DNA of 64,000 nucleotides from Nyssa sinensis (taxonomy: Eukaryota > Streptophyta > Magnoliopsida > Cornales > Nyssaceae), in contig CM018052.1 in assembly GCA_008638375.1 (NCBI GenBank), positions 30,527,239 to 30,591,238 on the forward strand, read 5' to 3'. The number at the start of each line of letters is the position of its first letter. Within the stretch, counting starts at the first letter, position 1. The notes beneath the pieces were generated by a model. The model was given only the letters and a program-made list of their open reading frames with translations, had not been told where the DNA came from and did no database searches. Made by a program: the position numbers and the translations under genes. Below, piece after piece: positions 33,824-46,200 of the stretch.

Positions 33824-34873
33824 CTAGAGACGTCCTTTCTTTATGAGTTGCTCGATCTCATATCTAAGGGACCTACATGAGTTAGTCGTATGCCCATGAT
33901 CTTTGTGAAAATTACAATATTTACCTGTGTCCCGAAGGCTGGGATCTCCTTTGATGGGTTCTGGCCATCTCAGGTTTTTCCGATCTCGGATCTGCCGAAG
34001 TACCTGATTCGGTGTAGTGTTCAGAGGGGTAAAATTAGTGAACTCCCTTGGTCCGGAATTGCAAACAGCCTTGGATGCCATTCTCTTTTTCGGACTCCTA
34101 GCTCTCTTCTTGCTAGGGTCTCTTCTGTGGTCCTCTTTCTTATGATCCTCCCTCTTCGGATTATCCCTCTGGTTCTGTTCCTTGTCGTTCTGAGATGTGC
34201 GGTTGGCTTCTTCCAAGTTGATGTACTTCTTGGCCCAGTCCATTAAAACCGCCATGTCGGCAAGAGGGCTTTTGGTCAAGGAATCTCTGAAGCCACCATA
34301 AGCAAGTTCAGCAGTTAAGGCAGCTATAAGGAATCTTGGGCTGCAGTCGATGATCTCTGTGAGTTCGGCATTAAACCACGCAATGTAAGCTCTGAGAGAC
34401 TCCTCCTTAGTCTGCTTGACATTTAACAAGAATTCTAGTCCCCTTTTGAGCCTTCTGCTGGTCATAAATCTGTCTAGGAATTGCCTACCAAGCTCATAAA
34501 AGTCGGTAATTGAGTTCGGAGGGACGTGGTGGAACCATTTCAGAGCAGTTCCCTTCAAGCTGGTAATGAAAGTTCGACACATAAAAGCATCAGAGGCCCC
34601 GTAGAGGGCCATCGTATGCTGGTAGTGCGAGAGATGATCTCTTGGGTCTCCAGTCCCATCGTACAGGGTGAACTTTGGCAACTTCCTAGGCCTTTCCTCC
34701 GACATGATGGCGGGTGTGAATGCGGTAGCAAGTCTTTCGAGCAGCCTGGCCAACTCATCTTGCTCTAGAGGGTTTTGGGCACCTCTCAAAGCTATTGTTC
34801 GGTCCATAGATTCGGCAATTTTTTCGACCCTCCATGGGTCTCTGAAGCGGACCTCTTGTGAACCTTGCTTCAC
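33824..34873 (-). pseudogene. Gypsy gag segment
   Basis: This is a 349-codon frame from ATG 34873. It contains the retrotransposon gag domain (LPKFTLYDGTGDPRDHLSHY, GTALKWFHHVPPNSI, QTKEESLRAYIAWFNAEL), a basic region (KKEDHRRDPSKKRARSPKK) and a zinc knuckle of the form CNFHKDHGHTTNSC. It is closed by TAG at 33824-33826 directly after KKGRL, in phase with the protease frame, so gag and pol were probably one open frame before that change. Gag forms the particle around the RNA in active elements. Confidence 0.92.
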
Positions 34874-35478
34874 AGCCTCGACTTCAGGATAATCGGGCTG
34901 AGCACGTCCATCTGATGGAGGAGGGTTCTGAGCTGGCGGGATTGGTGCTGCTTGGGGATGAGGCTCCTGCGGTGCCGGATGTGATCCCGAAGCCCCCGGA
35001 GTCGGGGCTCTAGTAGTGCTTCGATAGTAGACATCAGGGATGAAGGCTGATGTTCCCTAGCCTAGAGCTACTGACAGCTATGGATCTCTGCCAACATGAG
35101 CAACACCCCGGGGGTGCCCAGACTAGTTATTTGGAGCCCGCTCATGGGGCTCTTCATTCTCAGTGGTTATATGGGGTTGTGCTCTTTCAGCAACATTGAC
35201 CGGCGGGTTAGGAGGACTCGTCCCTTGATTCTGTGTGAGCATTGCCAGAGTTCTAGATATGGCAAACAGCTGTTCTTGTACCAGTTCGTTGTGCCGCTAG
35301 ATTGATTCAATCTCTTGTCGCATGGGATCAACCGTTGGCCCTCTTGCTAGTGGAACAAGCGGCCGACGTTGAGAGCTTTGTGAGTTTTGAATGTTTTGTC
35401 TCGGTCGGAGATTTGGGGCCATGGTTTTCCGGTGAGGAAAAAGATTAGTTTGTGAATAGAGCACTTGAAGATTAGTCG

Positions 35479-35496
35479 TTCCCACAGACGGCGCCA
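35479..35496 (-). promoter_or_regulatory. tRNA primer-binding site of the Tat-like element
   Basis: On the minus strand TGGCGCCGTCTGTGGGAA begins three bases inside the 5' LTR boundary, the usual type of primer-binding site for plant Tat elements. Confidence 0.85.
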
Positions 35497-35499
35497 AAC

Positions 35500-36101
35500 T
35501 GATGCTGCACTTTTCGGCTCGCAATAAATCTGAGTTCCAAGACCTGTAGAACACTCAAAAGAGGGGATCAGAGGACCACCGGATTGGCTCCAGTGGTAGC
35601 CGCTCCAATGCTTAAGTAAGTAAACTGAATTGAAAGATTGTATTGAAAGCCAAAGAATGAGCACGAAGATAAAGCGTACCTTTAGGGTTTAATTTATAGG
35701 CCGTGGCTTTCCTAAGTTGATTAGGATTTGGAGCCATGAAAGTAGGGATTTGATCACCGGAGATAGTAGTTTCCTTGTTGGATATTGCAAAATAGATATA
35801 GATGAACATGTATAGCAGTTTCCTTGTCGAAGACTGTTTCCTTATTCCTTGCTCGGCAGCCGCTAAGGCTGTGACAAGCTCTGGAGTGTTGGTCTGGAGT
35901 CCTGTAATTAACTCCGTGATCCTTATCCGGACATGTATGTGCTCTGGAGGCATATGCTCGGCCACTTCCAATCTTTCAGCCTGTCCTGAATGTCCGAGCG
36001 CTCAGCCACGGGTTAAGCGTGAGCTGAGTTAGCCGAGTGTGAGCCGAACTATAGACATATGTGTCGAGTGTTGATTGGTCTTACTCTTTTGTGGTATATC
36101 A
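35500..36101 (-). repeat. 5' LTR of the Tat-like element
   Basis: This is the 602-bp partner of 24452-25053, bounded by TGATGCTGC and TATATCA, and followed by ATTAC. It ends about 1 kb upstream of the terpene synthase start codon and points away from that gene. Confidence 0.93.
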
Positions 36102-37064
36102 ATTACTTATACATTGTAATTATCAAAGTGTTATCTTTCTATGTGAGAATAATTAGGCATGGCAACACAGTAGTTTCGGGACTGTGATTCTTTCCTCCCT
36201 TCTTATCTTGTTTATAGGAAGCCTTTCCTCCTCCTCCATCCCATCATGCAAGTCCCGCCCTGCCCCCACTTAGTCCCTCCTTAAAAGGTCTAAAAGTTAG
36301 CTTTATTAATTATTTAAAAATTAAAATCAATCAACTAATATTATTACAAATATCACACACATTATATACACACATATTAGTTCTATAATGTGGCATACTT
36401 AATGACATATGAAAATATTAAGGAGTTATTTATACTAAATATGTAATCAGGACAAGGTAGGGTAGGGCAGGTTATATAAACCCATTCATGCCCCAAATCC
36501 CCTTTTTGGGGGATTTAATCTCTTCTAACTCGTTCATGATTTACCTCATTTATTTTTTCTTAAATCTTGTCCCATTAGAGATGTGGCAGGACTAGATATT
36601 TTGCAATTCTTAACAATGACGAGTTTAAAAATTGAAGTCTTATTCAAATAGTATAAGTGTTCACACCTCACTCAGTTAGCATGATTTAATTTTTTACAAC
36701 AGTACACAGGTGCACATACTTAGTAGTACTTAGATTTCCTCTCTCATTGTTGTATAAAAAACACAAAAAATAAAAACAAAAAAAGAATGATGGGTTTGAA
36801 CAAATATTCCCACACACGGTGGACCATTGGAAAACAGTGTTAGCATTAAAGATTAAAGGCGATAGTCTTAGAATGTGAAATTTCAATTTGGGAGTCAATT
36901 CAGGGTCCATTTGATACAAGGAGTGTCTAAGAAGTCAAAACATCCTCCAATTACTGTTTTACATATGTAGCACAAATTAACAACAACACGTTAATTCATA
37001 CACATGTGGGGCCTTTAGGTTCATCCAATGCATGATGCATGTAATATTGTACCCTTCTGCCTTC
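36102..37064 (+). promoter_or_regulatory. Upstream region of the terpene synthase gene
   Basis: About 0.95 kb of apparently single-copy, AT-rich DNA lies between the Gypsy element and the TATA box. I see no coding domain. Because the retrotransposon ends here, the native promoter may be shorter than 1 kb, or more distal elements may have been pushed 11.7 kb away. Confidence 0.5.
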
Positions 37065-37072
37065 TATAAATA
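37065..37072 (+). promoter_or_regulatory. TATA box of the terpene synthase gene
   Basis: TATAAATA lies 60 bp before the ATG at 37132, giving an expected leader of about 30-40 bases. The context CTTCTATAAATACAAGG fits a plant core promoter. Confidence 0.75.
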
Positions 37073-37131
37073 CAAGGCTTCAATGTTGATGCTCACTCGC
37101 CAAGAAATTAGTTTTAGATCATTCTGCTTTC

Positions 37132-40100
37132 ATGGAGTCCTCACTATCGTCAATTCAAGCTCTGGTTAATGACATCAAGGAAGAGATGTTCTCAACCGTT
37201 GATCTTTATTCCTTTGTTGCCCCGTCTGCCTATGACACCGCTTGGTTGGCCATGATTCCAGACCCAAAACGACCTCATTTTCCCATGTTCAAGGGTTGCT
37301 TGGAGTGGGTTCTCAAGAATCAAAGAGAAGAAGGATTCTGGGGAGAGTCCAACCACGGCGGTCATCCCACCATTGATACTCTTCCTGCAACTCTTGCTTC
37401 CATAGTTGCACTCAAAAAGTGGAACATTGGCGACATCAACATTGAAAAAGGTTCGTAGTACCTTAAAATAGCCCACATGCTACTGTAGTATCGTTTTTTA
37501 TTTCTTTATTAATACAGTATATATATTTTGAGTAATGTCAAACTTTACAGCACGTTTTCTTAACTCTTGAATTTTCAATTATGTATCAACTTATTTATTA
37601 AATGTATTGAATCGATTCAATTTCATTTAAAAACCTTCTTCTACAAAATAAGGAAAAAAAAATGTTTTAAATTAGTTTCATGAAAACAGACCATTATTTC
37701 ATGCGTCAAGATAATCACAGCTTCCCCCCCCCCCCCCCCCCCCCCCAAAACATTTTAGGATTGGCATTTGTTCATGCAAACGCGGAGATCCTTCTCAGAG
37801 AAAAATCAAACAATTGCCCTCGTTGGTTTGCCATTGTTTTCCCTGCAATGATTGAACTTGCTCAAGCAAATGGTCTAGCGATTGCCTTTCCTGACGAATT
37901 ACAAGAAGTGCTGTCAAATGTTTTCTTTGACAGGCAACAGATTCTTGAAATGTAAATTCTTACCTCGCTCAGTAATTGGTTTGATAATTAACGTTAAACA
38001 TCATTAATATAATTGTCGACGTGCATGCATTTGCAGGGAAGGACTTGTAGATGAATATCACTATCATCCATTACTGTCATATCTTGAGGCCTTGCCATCA
38101 ACATATGTTGTTGAAGAAGAAGATATATTGATGCACTTGAATGCAAACGGCTCATTATTCCAATCACCCTCTGCCACAGCAAGTGCCTTTATGGTTACGG
38201 GAAACCGAAAATGCATGGACTACTTAGTTTCTCTTGTTCAACGATGTCCTCATGGAGGTTAGAAAACTTCTTAATGTCATGATTTTAACCGAGGCTTCAC
38301 GTGTGTGTCTATTATATATACACACACACACACACACACACTTCGGTATAGATAAGCCTATACTTCATTTTTGGTGCAGTTACATCAATGTATCCCATGG
38401 ACGAAGAGCTCATAAAGCTTTCCATGGTTAATCACATACAAAGACTAGGGTTGGCTGAGCATTTCAATGAAGAGATAGAAGAAATTCTGTCACGGGTTTA
38501 CAGGTAAAGAAACATTATTAAAAAAACTCAAGTCTCATGTTCAAACCCAACAGCAACTCTTCTTGAAGCTATCTTTTTCGCAAGCACAAATTTGTGCGAA
38601 ATAGTCATGAAAGGGGCTTCAAGTTTACCATCCGACTATGCAACAGAAAATTAAGATTGGTGGGATTGGTCCGAGTTACCAATATATATACACACACAAG
38701 CACTTTATATTTATGGCCATTAATTATTCTCTAATTTGTAACCAAAACATTTAGGACGTTCAAGAAGCAAGAACCATGGGCAGCAAAAATGAAACTAGTA
38801 GCAGCACAAATATACAAGGACTCATTAGCATTTCGGCTCTTGCGGATGCATGGGTATAGAGTAACTCCATGTATGTCTGCGATTTATCCAAGTTAAAAGA
38901 CTCTTTTGTTCTTCCTCTGATCTTTTAAATAACTAAAAAGTTTTGCATGTGCAGGGAACTTCTGTTGGTTTCTAAATCATGAAGAAATCCTAGTTCATAT
39001 GGAGAAAAACTTTGAATATTTCGCAAGTGCAATGTATAATGTTTATAGAGCCACAGATCTTATATTTCCAGGAGAATATGAAATGGAGGAGGCAAGATCA
39101 TTTTCAAGAAAATTACTAGAGAAGACCATGGCGCTAAGAAGTATAGATAATAATCATGTCATGTTTCCAAATTTTCATAGATTGGTAATTCTCTGTTCTT
39201 TATTGGGCAAGGAAAGTGCTATTGTTTTTATAAATACAGAGTGACTAAGGTTATTCTATTAATGTTGCAAAAGTAATCTTTAATTAATTACCAGATTTAG
39301 TTACTTACTTTTGTTTTTAATGATGTACTAACAGTATTTTTCCAAAAACACTACTAGAGACCCACTTATTGATATTAATGATCACAACTCTGCTTTAAAT
39401 TTTGAACCAAAAAAAAAAAACACTCTTTTTTTTCAAAAAATTTCTTCACATAACATGTATGTGAACAAAATTAGATAATTATTTTAAGAATTCTAAATTT
39501 CTAGGCATTTCTCTCTTGGAACTTATGATAGTCTACATCAATGGATAATAAATCTGATAGCTTTTGGAACGTTTCAAAAATTCATGATTATATATTTATG
39601 TATATGTGTTTAACGAGATTTTTGAAGCTGCAACTTGTATAGTGTGTATAGATACATATATAATCCTATGTGACTATATATGTGTGTGTGTGTATTTGTT
39701 TGCATATATAGACATTTATACAAGTAAAGATTATATCAGAACCGTATAATTAGAAATATAGATATATAATATATATATATATATATGTAAGCATAAATAA
39801 AGGAATTTATAAGTCTATAAAAGTAAAATTATTTTTTACTGTAAATCAAACACTATTTTAAACTTAAATGAATAAAAACTATTTTACAAAAGTATTATTA
39901 GGCAATACCAAAGTCTTTTCACTTAAAAATAAAAATTCAAAAGTAATTTTAGTAACAATTTTCTTTAATTTTTAAATGTTTGATTTTTTTAATTTGAATG
40001 CAAAAAAAAATGTTTCTCACATTTAAAAGTAATTATTTAGTAACACCGGCATTGGGCATCTCAATAAAGATAATTTTTTCATGTTTTAAATATAAATTTT

Positions 40101-42677
40101 TTCATAAATTCAATTATAATTATATTTTAATAAAAAATTATTATCTAATAATATAATGATATTATGTGATAATTTTACAGAATAATTTTTCTTACACGTA
40201 ATCCAACCATGCCACGTGATGGCGATATAATAGTCCACCTCTCCTTTATTCGCTCCAAGTCTCCGGAGTTCAAGTCACACAAAAAGGTCCCACCAATCTC
40301 TTTCGCGGGAATACGAATGCCTGCTTTCCCTTTCACATTGACCACAAAGTCCACCTTTAGAGTGAAAAATTATTATTATTTATTTATTTAATTATTATAG
40401 TATTATAGTAAAAGTATATGAGTAATTTTATTTAAAAAATCGAATTCACAGTTTAATTAAATATAATAGCACAGTTAATGATAAATTTTTTTATGCATTT
40501 AATTGATTTGTAATTTTAATTAGTGGAAATTATTTTTCAAAATATATTCATTGATGCTTTTACTTAAAATTTTCTTTTTCACCCTTATTTATTTATCAAT
40601 GCACAAAATGATTTATTTTCTAAGCATCTAATTTAAATGTATAATGTTATAACAAACAGTTTTTTAAAAGTCAATTAATTAATGAGTCGATGAAATGTAA
40701 AATTTACTAAATTTCTTTAATTTGAAAATATTTAGAATTAATTTGAAAAAGTATGAAAATTTTGATACTATTTTTTATGAGACATGAGATATCTATCATG
40801 GCTCAAAATTTATACACATTATTTTTGTTCAAAGTTGGACAACTGATCATTATACAATCATACTCTATTTGACAATGATGTTATATAGATTGAGCATGAG
40901 TTGAGTCTTCCATGGATGGCTCGACTGGATCATCTAGATCACAGGACGTGGATTGAAGAAAATAAATTCAGTACTCTTTGGATTGGAAAGGCCTCCTTCT
41001 ATAGGTATGAACCACTATTAATTTTAGTTCCATACCCGTTAAACCAGTAATACAGACTATAATTAAATAACAAAGTTTTGAATTATTAGGCTATCATGTC
41101 TTCATAATGACAAGTTAATGAAACTTGCTGTGAAAAACTACGAGTTTCGGCAATCAATCTACAGGGGTGAATTAGAGGAACTGAAAAGGTAAGTTTTATA
41201 TATATTTAGTTTCATGTATAGACAATTATATATAAGTTTATAACACATTATGCTAAATTGCTAACATGTAATGAATGTCAACGAGACTGAAATGTACTGT
41301 AAATTTCATCCATCTCTTTGTATATATAGGTGGTCTAAGGACTGGGGCCTTAGTGAAATGGGATTTGGGAGGGAGAAAACTACTTACTGTTATTTTGCAG
41401 TCGCTGCCAGCACTTCTCTGTCTCATAATTCTCTTGTTCGAATGATAGTTGCAAAGAGTGCAATTCTTATTACAGTTGCTGATGATTTTTACGATATGGA
41501 AGGTTCTCTGAATGAGTTGCAACGCTTGACTGAGGCAGTTCAAATGTATGATTAATTATATTGAAAATGATTTTACTACAGCTGCATCACTCATCTCACT
41601 TTCTTACATTTTTTTATTTTTTATCTTCAGATGGGATGGTAAAGGTTTAAGTGGCCATGGCAAGATTATCTTTGATGCCCTTGACAATCTTGTGACTGAC
41701 ATTGCAGCCAAACACCGCCATCAACAAGACAGAGACATAACAAAAGATCTACAAGATATAGTAAGTTTGCTTACATGAATTTCTTCTTATATATTTACGT
41801 TTAACTGCTTGAACGATTAATTATAACTTTTTTCTTTATTTTTGTGAAAGTGGTGTGAAACATTTGTTTCATGGCTGACGGAAACTACATGGAGCAAGAG
41901 TGGATATGTTCCATCTAAGCTTGAATATCTTGAAACTGGCATGACATCTATTGCTACACACACCATTGTTCTTCCAGCTTCATGTTTCTTGAGCCCAGGC
42001 TTACCCCATGACAAACTCAAGCCTGCCCAGTATCAAACTGTCACAAAATTAGTCATGATCATTGCTCGTTTATTGAATGACATTCAAAGCTACCAGGTAA
42101 ATTTTAGTTAACACCCCTTTATGAGCATTACATTTTTCTCTGTGAAATGCATGCTTATATATATATATCTTGTATGTAACTGCAGAAAGAACAAGAGGTT
42201 GGGAAAATGAACATTGCATTGCTCTACTTGAAAGAAAATCCACAGGCATGCATTGAAGATTCAATTGATTATGTGAGAGAGATACTGGGTGAAAAGAAAA
42301 AAGAGTTACTGGAACATGTTTTAATGGATGGCTTGAATGACTTGCCTAAACCATGCAAGTTTCTCCATTTATCATGTCTAAAAGTATTTCAGATGTTTTT
42401 CAACTCCAGTAACCTATTTGATTCCAAGACAGATCTACTTCAAGACATAATGAAAGCCATTTATGTTCCTCTAGAATATCAAACCTCAAAGCTTCCAACA
42501 TCAACTCAGTCCAGACCGAAGAAGGAAAATCCGATAATCTATTCTCGTTTTGATCAAACCTTCAAACATCATGGCAATAGAAGCTTTATTAGACAACGGT
42601 TTCCCAAGATTACAATGTCAAGAAATGGCCAAGAGAAAGTGTTCATTGCTCCAAAAATCAACTTATGCTTCACTTGA
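37132..42677 (+). CDS. Terpene synthase, TPS-f type; probable (E,E)-geranyllinalool synthase
   Basis: Twelve exons join in frame: 37132-37450, 37759-37951, 38037-38257, 38380-38503, 38755-38870, 38955-39184, 40889-41004, 41090-41188, 41330-41545, 41631-41760, 41851-42096, 42186-42677. All 11 introns are GT-AG; the product is 833 residues. PSAYDTAW (31-38) and the long N-terminal domain without a DxDD motif match class I enzymes of the geranyllinalool/linalool synthase group. Metal-binding motifs are DDFYD (524-528) and NDIQSYQKE (664-672). There is no obvious transit peptide, as in cytosolic geranyllinalool synthase. The predicted reaction ionises geranylgeranyl diphosphate and adds water to give geranyllinalool, precursor of the homoterpene TMTT. 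Linalool or nerolidol synthase activity cannot be excluded from sequence. No stop, frameshift or lost motif was found. Confidence 0.92.
37724..37746 (+). repeat. Run of 23 C in intron 1
   Basis: An uninterrupted C tract ends 12 bases before the intron 1 acceptor AG (37757-37758), in place of the usual U-rich tract of plant introns. Its length is likely to vary between alleles, and assemblies may be unreliable here. Confidence 0.9.
39185..40888 (+). other. Intron 6 of the terpene synthase gene (1.7 kb)
   Basis: This is by far the longest intron; the others are 77 to 307 bp. It is AT-rich with TA/TG microsatellites (39640-39790). A GC-richer patch at about 40200-40370 includes a CACGTG at 40213-40218. 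The size and composition suggest an inserted element, but I could not define its ends. Confidence 0.6.
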
Positions 42678-42994
42678 AGCCGTTTGTTAAGTGTCTTATG
42701 ACATATTTTAGCTCCTACAAGTGCTACAGGTGTATGATTGTTGTGTAATATAGCATATATGTTGGTGAAATTAGGGTGATGTGCTTTATTTTGAAGTAGC
42801 ATTACATTCAGCAATAAATGGGTCAAGTGAGTAAAAAATGCTACTAATTTATAATATTTATTTTCTTTTCTTTGTTTCGTTAGTGACAGAATAACAAAAT
42901 ACTCTTCTTCACCTTCAATGGCCAACCCCTTTCGGCCGCCACTGCCATTCAGAATTGAGAGTGCAGTAACTAGAGATACAAATAGTAATATACG

Positions 42995-43037
<43 letters not shown>

Positions 43038-43237
43038 ATATATAAATAATAATAAAAATAATAATAATTCATTACCCATGGTGATCACAGGGGGCGAGGT
43101 CCATGGTTATGGATCCTATTAACTAACTCACCTCATGTAAATATACAAATACTTATACATGGGTACTATTTTGATATCTATATATATACAAGAACAACAA
43201 AACATTATTCATGAAAAAAGAGTAAGTGAAGAAAAGA
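42678..43237 (+). other. 3' flank of the terpene synthase gene
   Basis: An AATAAA at 42813-42818, about 135 bp past the stop codon, is a candidate poly(A) signal. A (GA)n run follows at about 43006-43034. The duplicated segment begins at about 43238. The antisense open frame at 42569-43072 overlaps exon 12 and is not supported. Confidence 0.6.
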
Positions 43238-46200
43238 GAGTCAACTTATTGGCGTTGTTAGATAAGCTAACTCAATGATTTCGGTTAATAAGAGTAAAAC
43301 TGATATTTTAAAAAGTGAGTAAGGTGACATCAATATTATAAATTTGGATAATGTTTTGTTGTTTAAATTTTATACTCAAATTTATGCTTAAATGAAAAAA
43401 GAATTATTAATTGATAAGATGATTTTTTAAAAGAAAATTAATATATAATAATAATTAATGACTTTTGTCTTATTTAAACACAAATTTAAATATAAAAATT
43501 TAAGTCATAAAACACTTCTTTATTAATTTATTGCATTAGTGGTTGATCGAGGGATGAATGACTTTTATTGCCAACATTGAAATAGACACCACTTTTGTCC
43601 ATCTCAAACGTTTTCTATCATATGATATAACATTATTATAGTAGCTATATATATATATATATATATATATATGGTTTTATGATGTAAATGTAACTTTCAT
43701 TACCAATATATATTATTTTATGATGTAAATGTTACTTTCATTACCACACTTTTGTCTCATTTATAAGCTACTTTCTTATAATATAGTTTTGGAATGGAGA
43801 GCATTATTTTTCAAAAACACATTATAAGAAATTCTTTAATGATCCAATTTTAACAGTCAGTTGAAAAGTTGAAATTATTTAATGATTCAATTTTAATAAT
43901 CAGTTGAAAAGTTGAAACGTTATGTGTAAATGTATAATTTACTATTATAGTTGTATTCTTCAATCTGATTTTTGAAATCACCAAACAATTGCTCTACATA
44001 TCATGCCTCATGAATCATTTAGTTTAACAAATTAGTTTGAGTTTTGAAATCACGGAACAATTGCTCTGCACACCATGCCTCTTGAACGTTAATTGCATTT
44101 TTTTAATCTTGACTAATTTTTTAAAAATTCTTTTTAAAATTTTTTTTATTTTATATAAAAATAAATTTAAGGTAAAAAATTATTTTCATTTTATATTAAA
44201 AATTTTGAAATTTTAATCAACATTTATTTGAAAATAGAAAAAAATCAAAAACTTGTCCAAAAAAAAAAACTTAAAGGGAGCATTTTTGTCATTTGAAAAA
44301 AATTTAATTGAAGAGTGTGTTTGTAATTTATTAAATAAAATATGAGAAGACGATGTAATATTAAAAATTTCAAAAAAATTGAATATAATTGTCAAAAATT
44401 AAAAAAAAAAATTAATATAATTTACTCTAATATAAACACTCTGTATGTTTGTGACAGGATGATGAGTAAAGATTTCTTTTATCTCTAAAATTTGAAACTA
44501 AATAATAAGCAGAATGTGAATTTTGCTCCTTAATAACCATAAAATAACATATTTTATTAACCGAAAAAAAAAAGAAACTCAATCAATAATATCTAGCATC
44601 AATCCTTTGACCAATATTGCAGGATAGAGCCATTAAAGAATATTCGTTTTGGAGGTGGGGGAATAGTGATTCCCTTGATTAAATACTATGATTTAGACAA
44701 TCATAAATTAATTATAAAAAGATGTCTGCCTGTACGAAACTTTGACAACCACATATCAACATGCATTTACGTACTGCCAACACTACTGTGGCAGTGGCTC
44801 CCCCCATGACACGGTGATTCTTACGTACAACCAAGAAAGAAATGAGGATTTTTTTTTTTTTTTTTTTACGAATATTAACCGTCTGTTATAAATTTATTAA
44901 TTATATTAAATATTTATGATAAAAATAAATTAAATATTAAAATTATAATAAAAAGACGATGATATATTTTTTGATGCTTTAAGTTGTCAAAAATAATTAA
45001 TTCTTATCAACCAAAATATATACTGTCGGTAATATTTTACTAATACCAATTCTAAACTATGTCAAAAATAAAATATATCGATATTGTTTTATTAAGATAG
45101 ACTCTAAACTGCGTCGATAATAGAACATAACTATAACCGACAATATTTTTAGTCGAAAGTAATTAAATTTGATGTACAATATTTTTGACCATTATTTTAG
45201 TTAGAATTAACTACATTACCGGTGTTATTTGATGTCGAAAATAATGGATAGAGTTGTAATTTGAGCAGACTAACTCTAATCTAATTTCAACCCGAAATTT
45301 TTTAAGTTTATGCTTTATTTTTTAAAATTTTAAAATGAGTTTAGGTAAGAAAATTCAAGTTTGATTTAAATTAAAATTAAGTTTGAGTTGAGATTTTAAA
45401 AATATCACTCTGAATTTAATATTTCATATATTTTAGTAATACATCATTAGATTAATAGAAATTTTTTATATATTTTTTATATTTTATAATTTTAAAATAT
45501 TGTTAATATTTAATATTTTTTAAGTTAAATTATGTTGAAAAATTATTTTAATAATAAGAAATTAAGAGAAATTATTAGAATTTTTAATGTATAATTAAAA
45601 TAAAAAAAAAAGACAATAATTTATTAAAAAATGATGAATAAAATATAAAAATTTAAATTATTAAAAATTTGTCAAGTTTAAAATCAAATTCATTATTCAA
45701 ATTAACTGTTTTAAAATTTAAATTAAAGTTAAACATGGCTTGATCTGAAAACCGCTTCACCGAGTCTCACCCTGTGAAAAAGGTAATTGGAGCAGTGGCT
45801 CCCAACGTCATTAAATACTATGATTTAGACAAATCCCCAATTAATTATAAAAGAATCAAAAGTGTCTCTGCCTGTACGAAACTTTGACAACACTGCCACT
45901 CTCAACCACAAAATCACAGGCATTTATGTGCAAGTAACTCTACTGTGGTAGTGGTGTTTGAAACGTAGCCAACAAGATAATAATGGATCCCTGTTGAATT
46001 GAATAGTCTGAAATAGGAGAGGAAAAAATAAAAGAGTTCATTCCAAGTGCCATTTTTGTCAATAATTATTAGAATGTGGAGTACTAAATACACTCGCCAG
46101 TGGTTAAAAGAGTGCTAAATATACTTGCCAGAGTAGTCTGATCATCACAATTTAATCGATACGTGGTGTTTACTAGTTTGATATGTATAATTCATGCATT

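Larger units (their letters stand above)
24452..36101 (-). mobile_element. Tat-like Ty3/Gypsy retrotransposon with antisense gene
   Basis: Two 602-bp LTRs (24452-25053 and 35500-36101) bound an 11.65-kb element on the minus strand, flanked by ATTAT (24447-24451) and ATTAC (36102-36106). The order gag, protease, reverse transcriptase, RNase H, integrase is that of Ty3/Gypsy. Downstream of integrase it has a minisatellite and, on the plus strand, a spliced accessory gene of the 'putative gypsy type transposon' family. That arrangement is known from Tat-lineage elements such as Grande. By eye the LTRs differ at about 44 of 602 positions, mostly transitions. Stops and frameshifts make gag-pol inactive. 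Confidence 0.92.

Noticed and set aside
37132..38503. Bifunctional (class I plus class II) diterpene synthase
   Set aside because: No DxDD motif is visible in the N-terminal domain encoded by exons 1-4, so only the class I reaction is supported.
42569..43072. 167-codon frame on the minus strand
   Set aside because: It lies antisense to the last terpene synthase exon and runs into a GA repeat; no domain.
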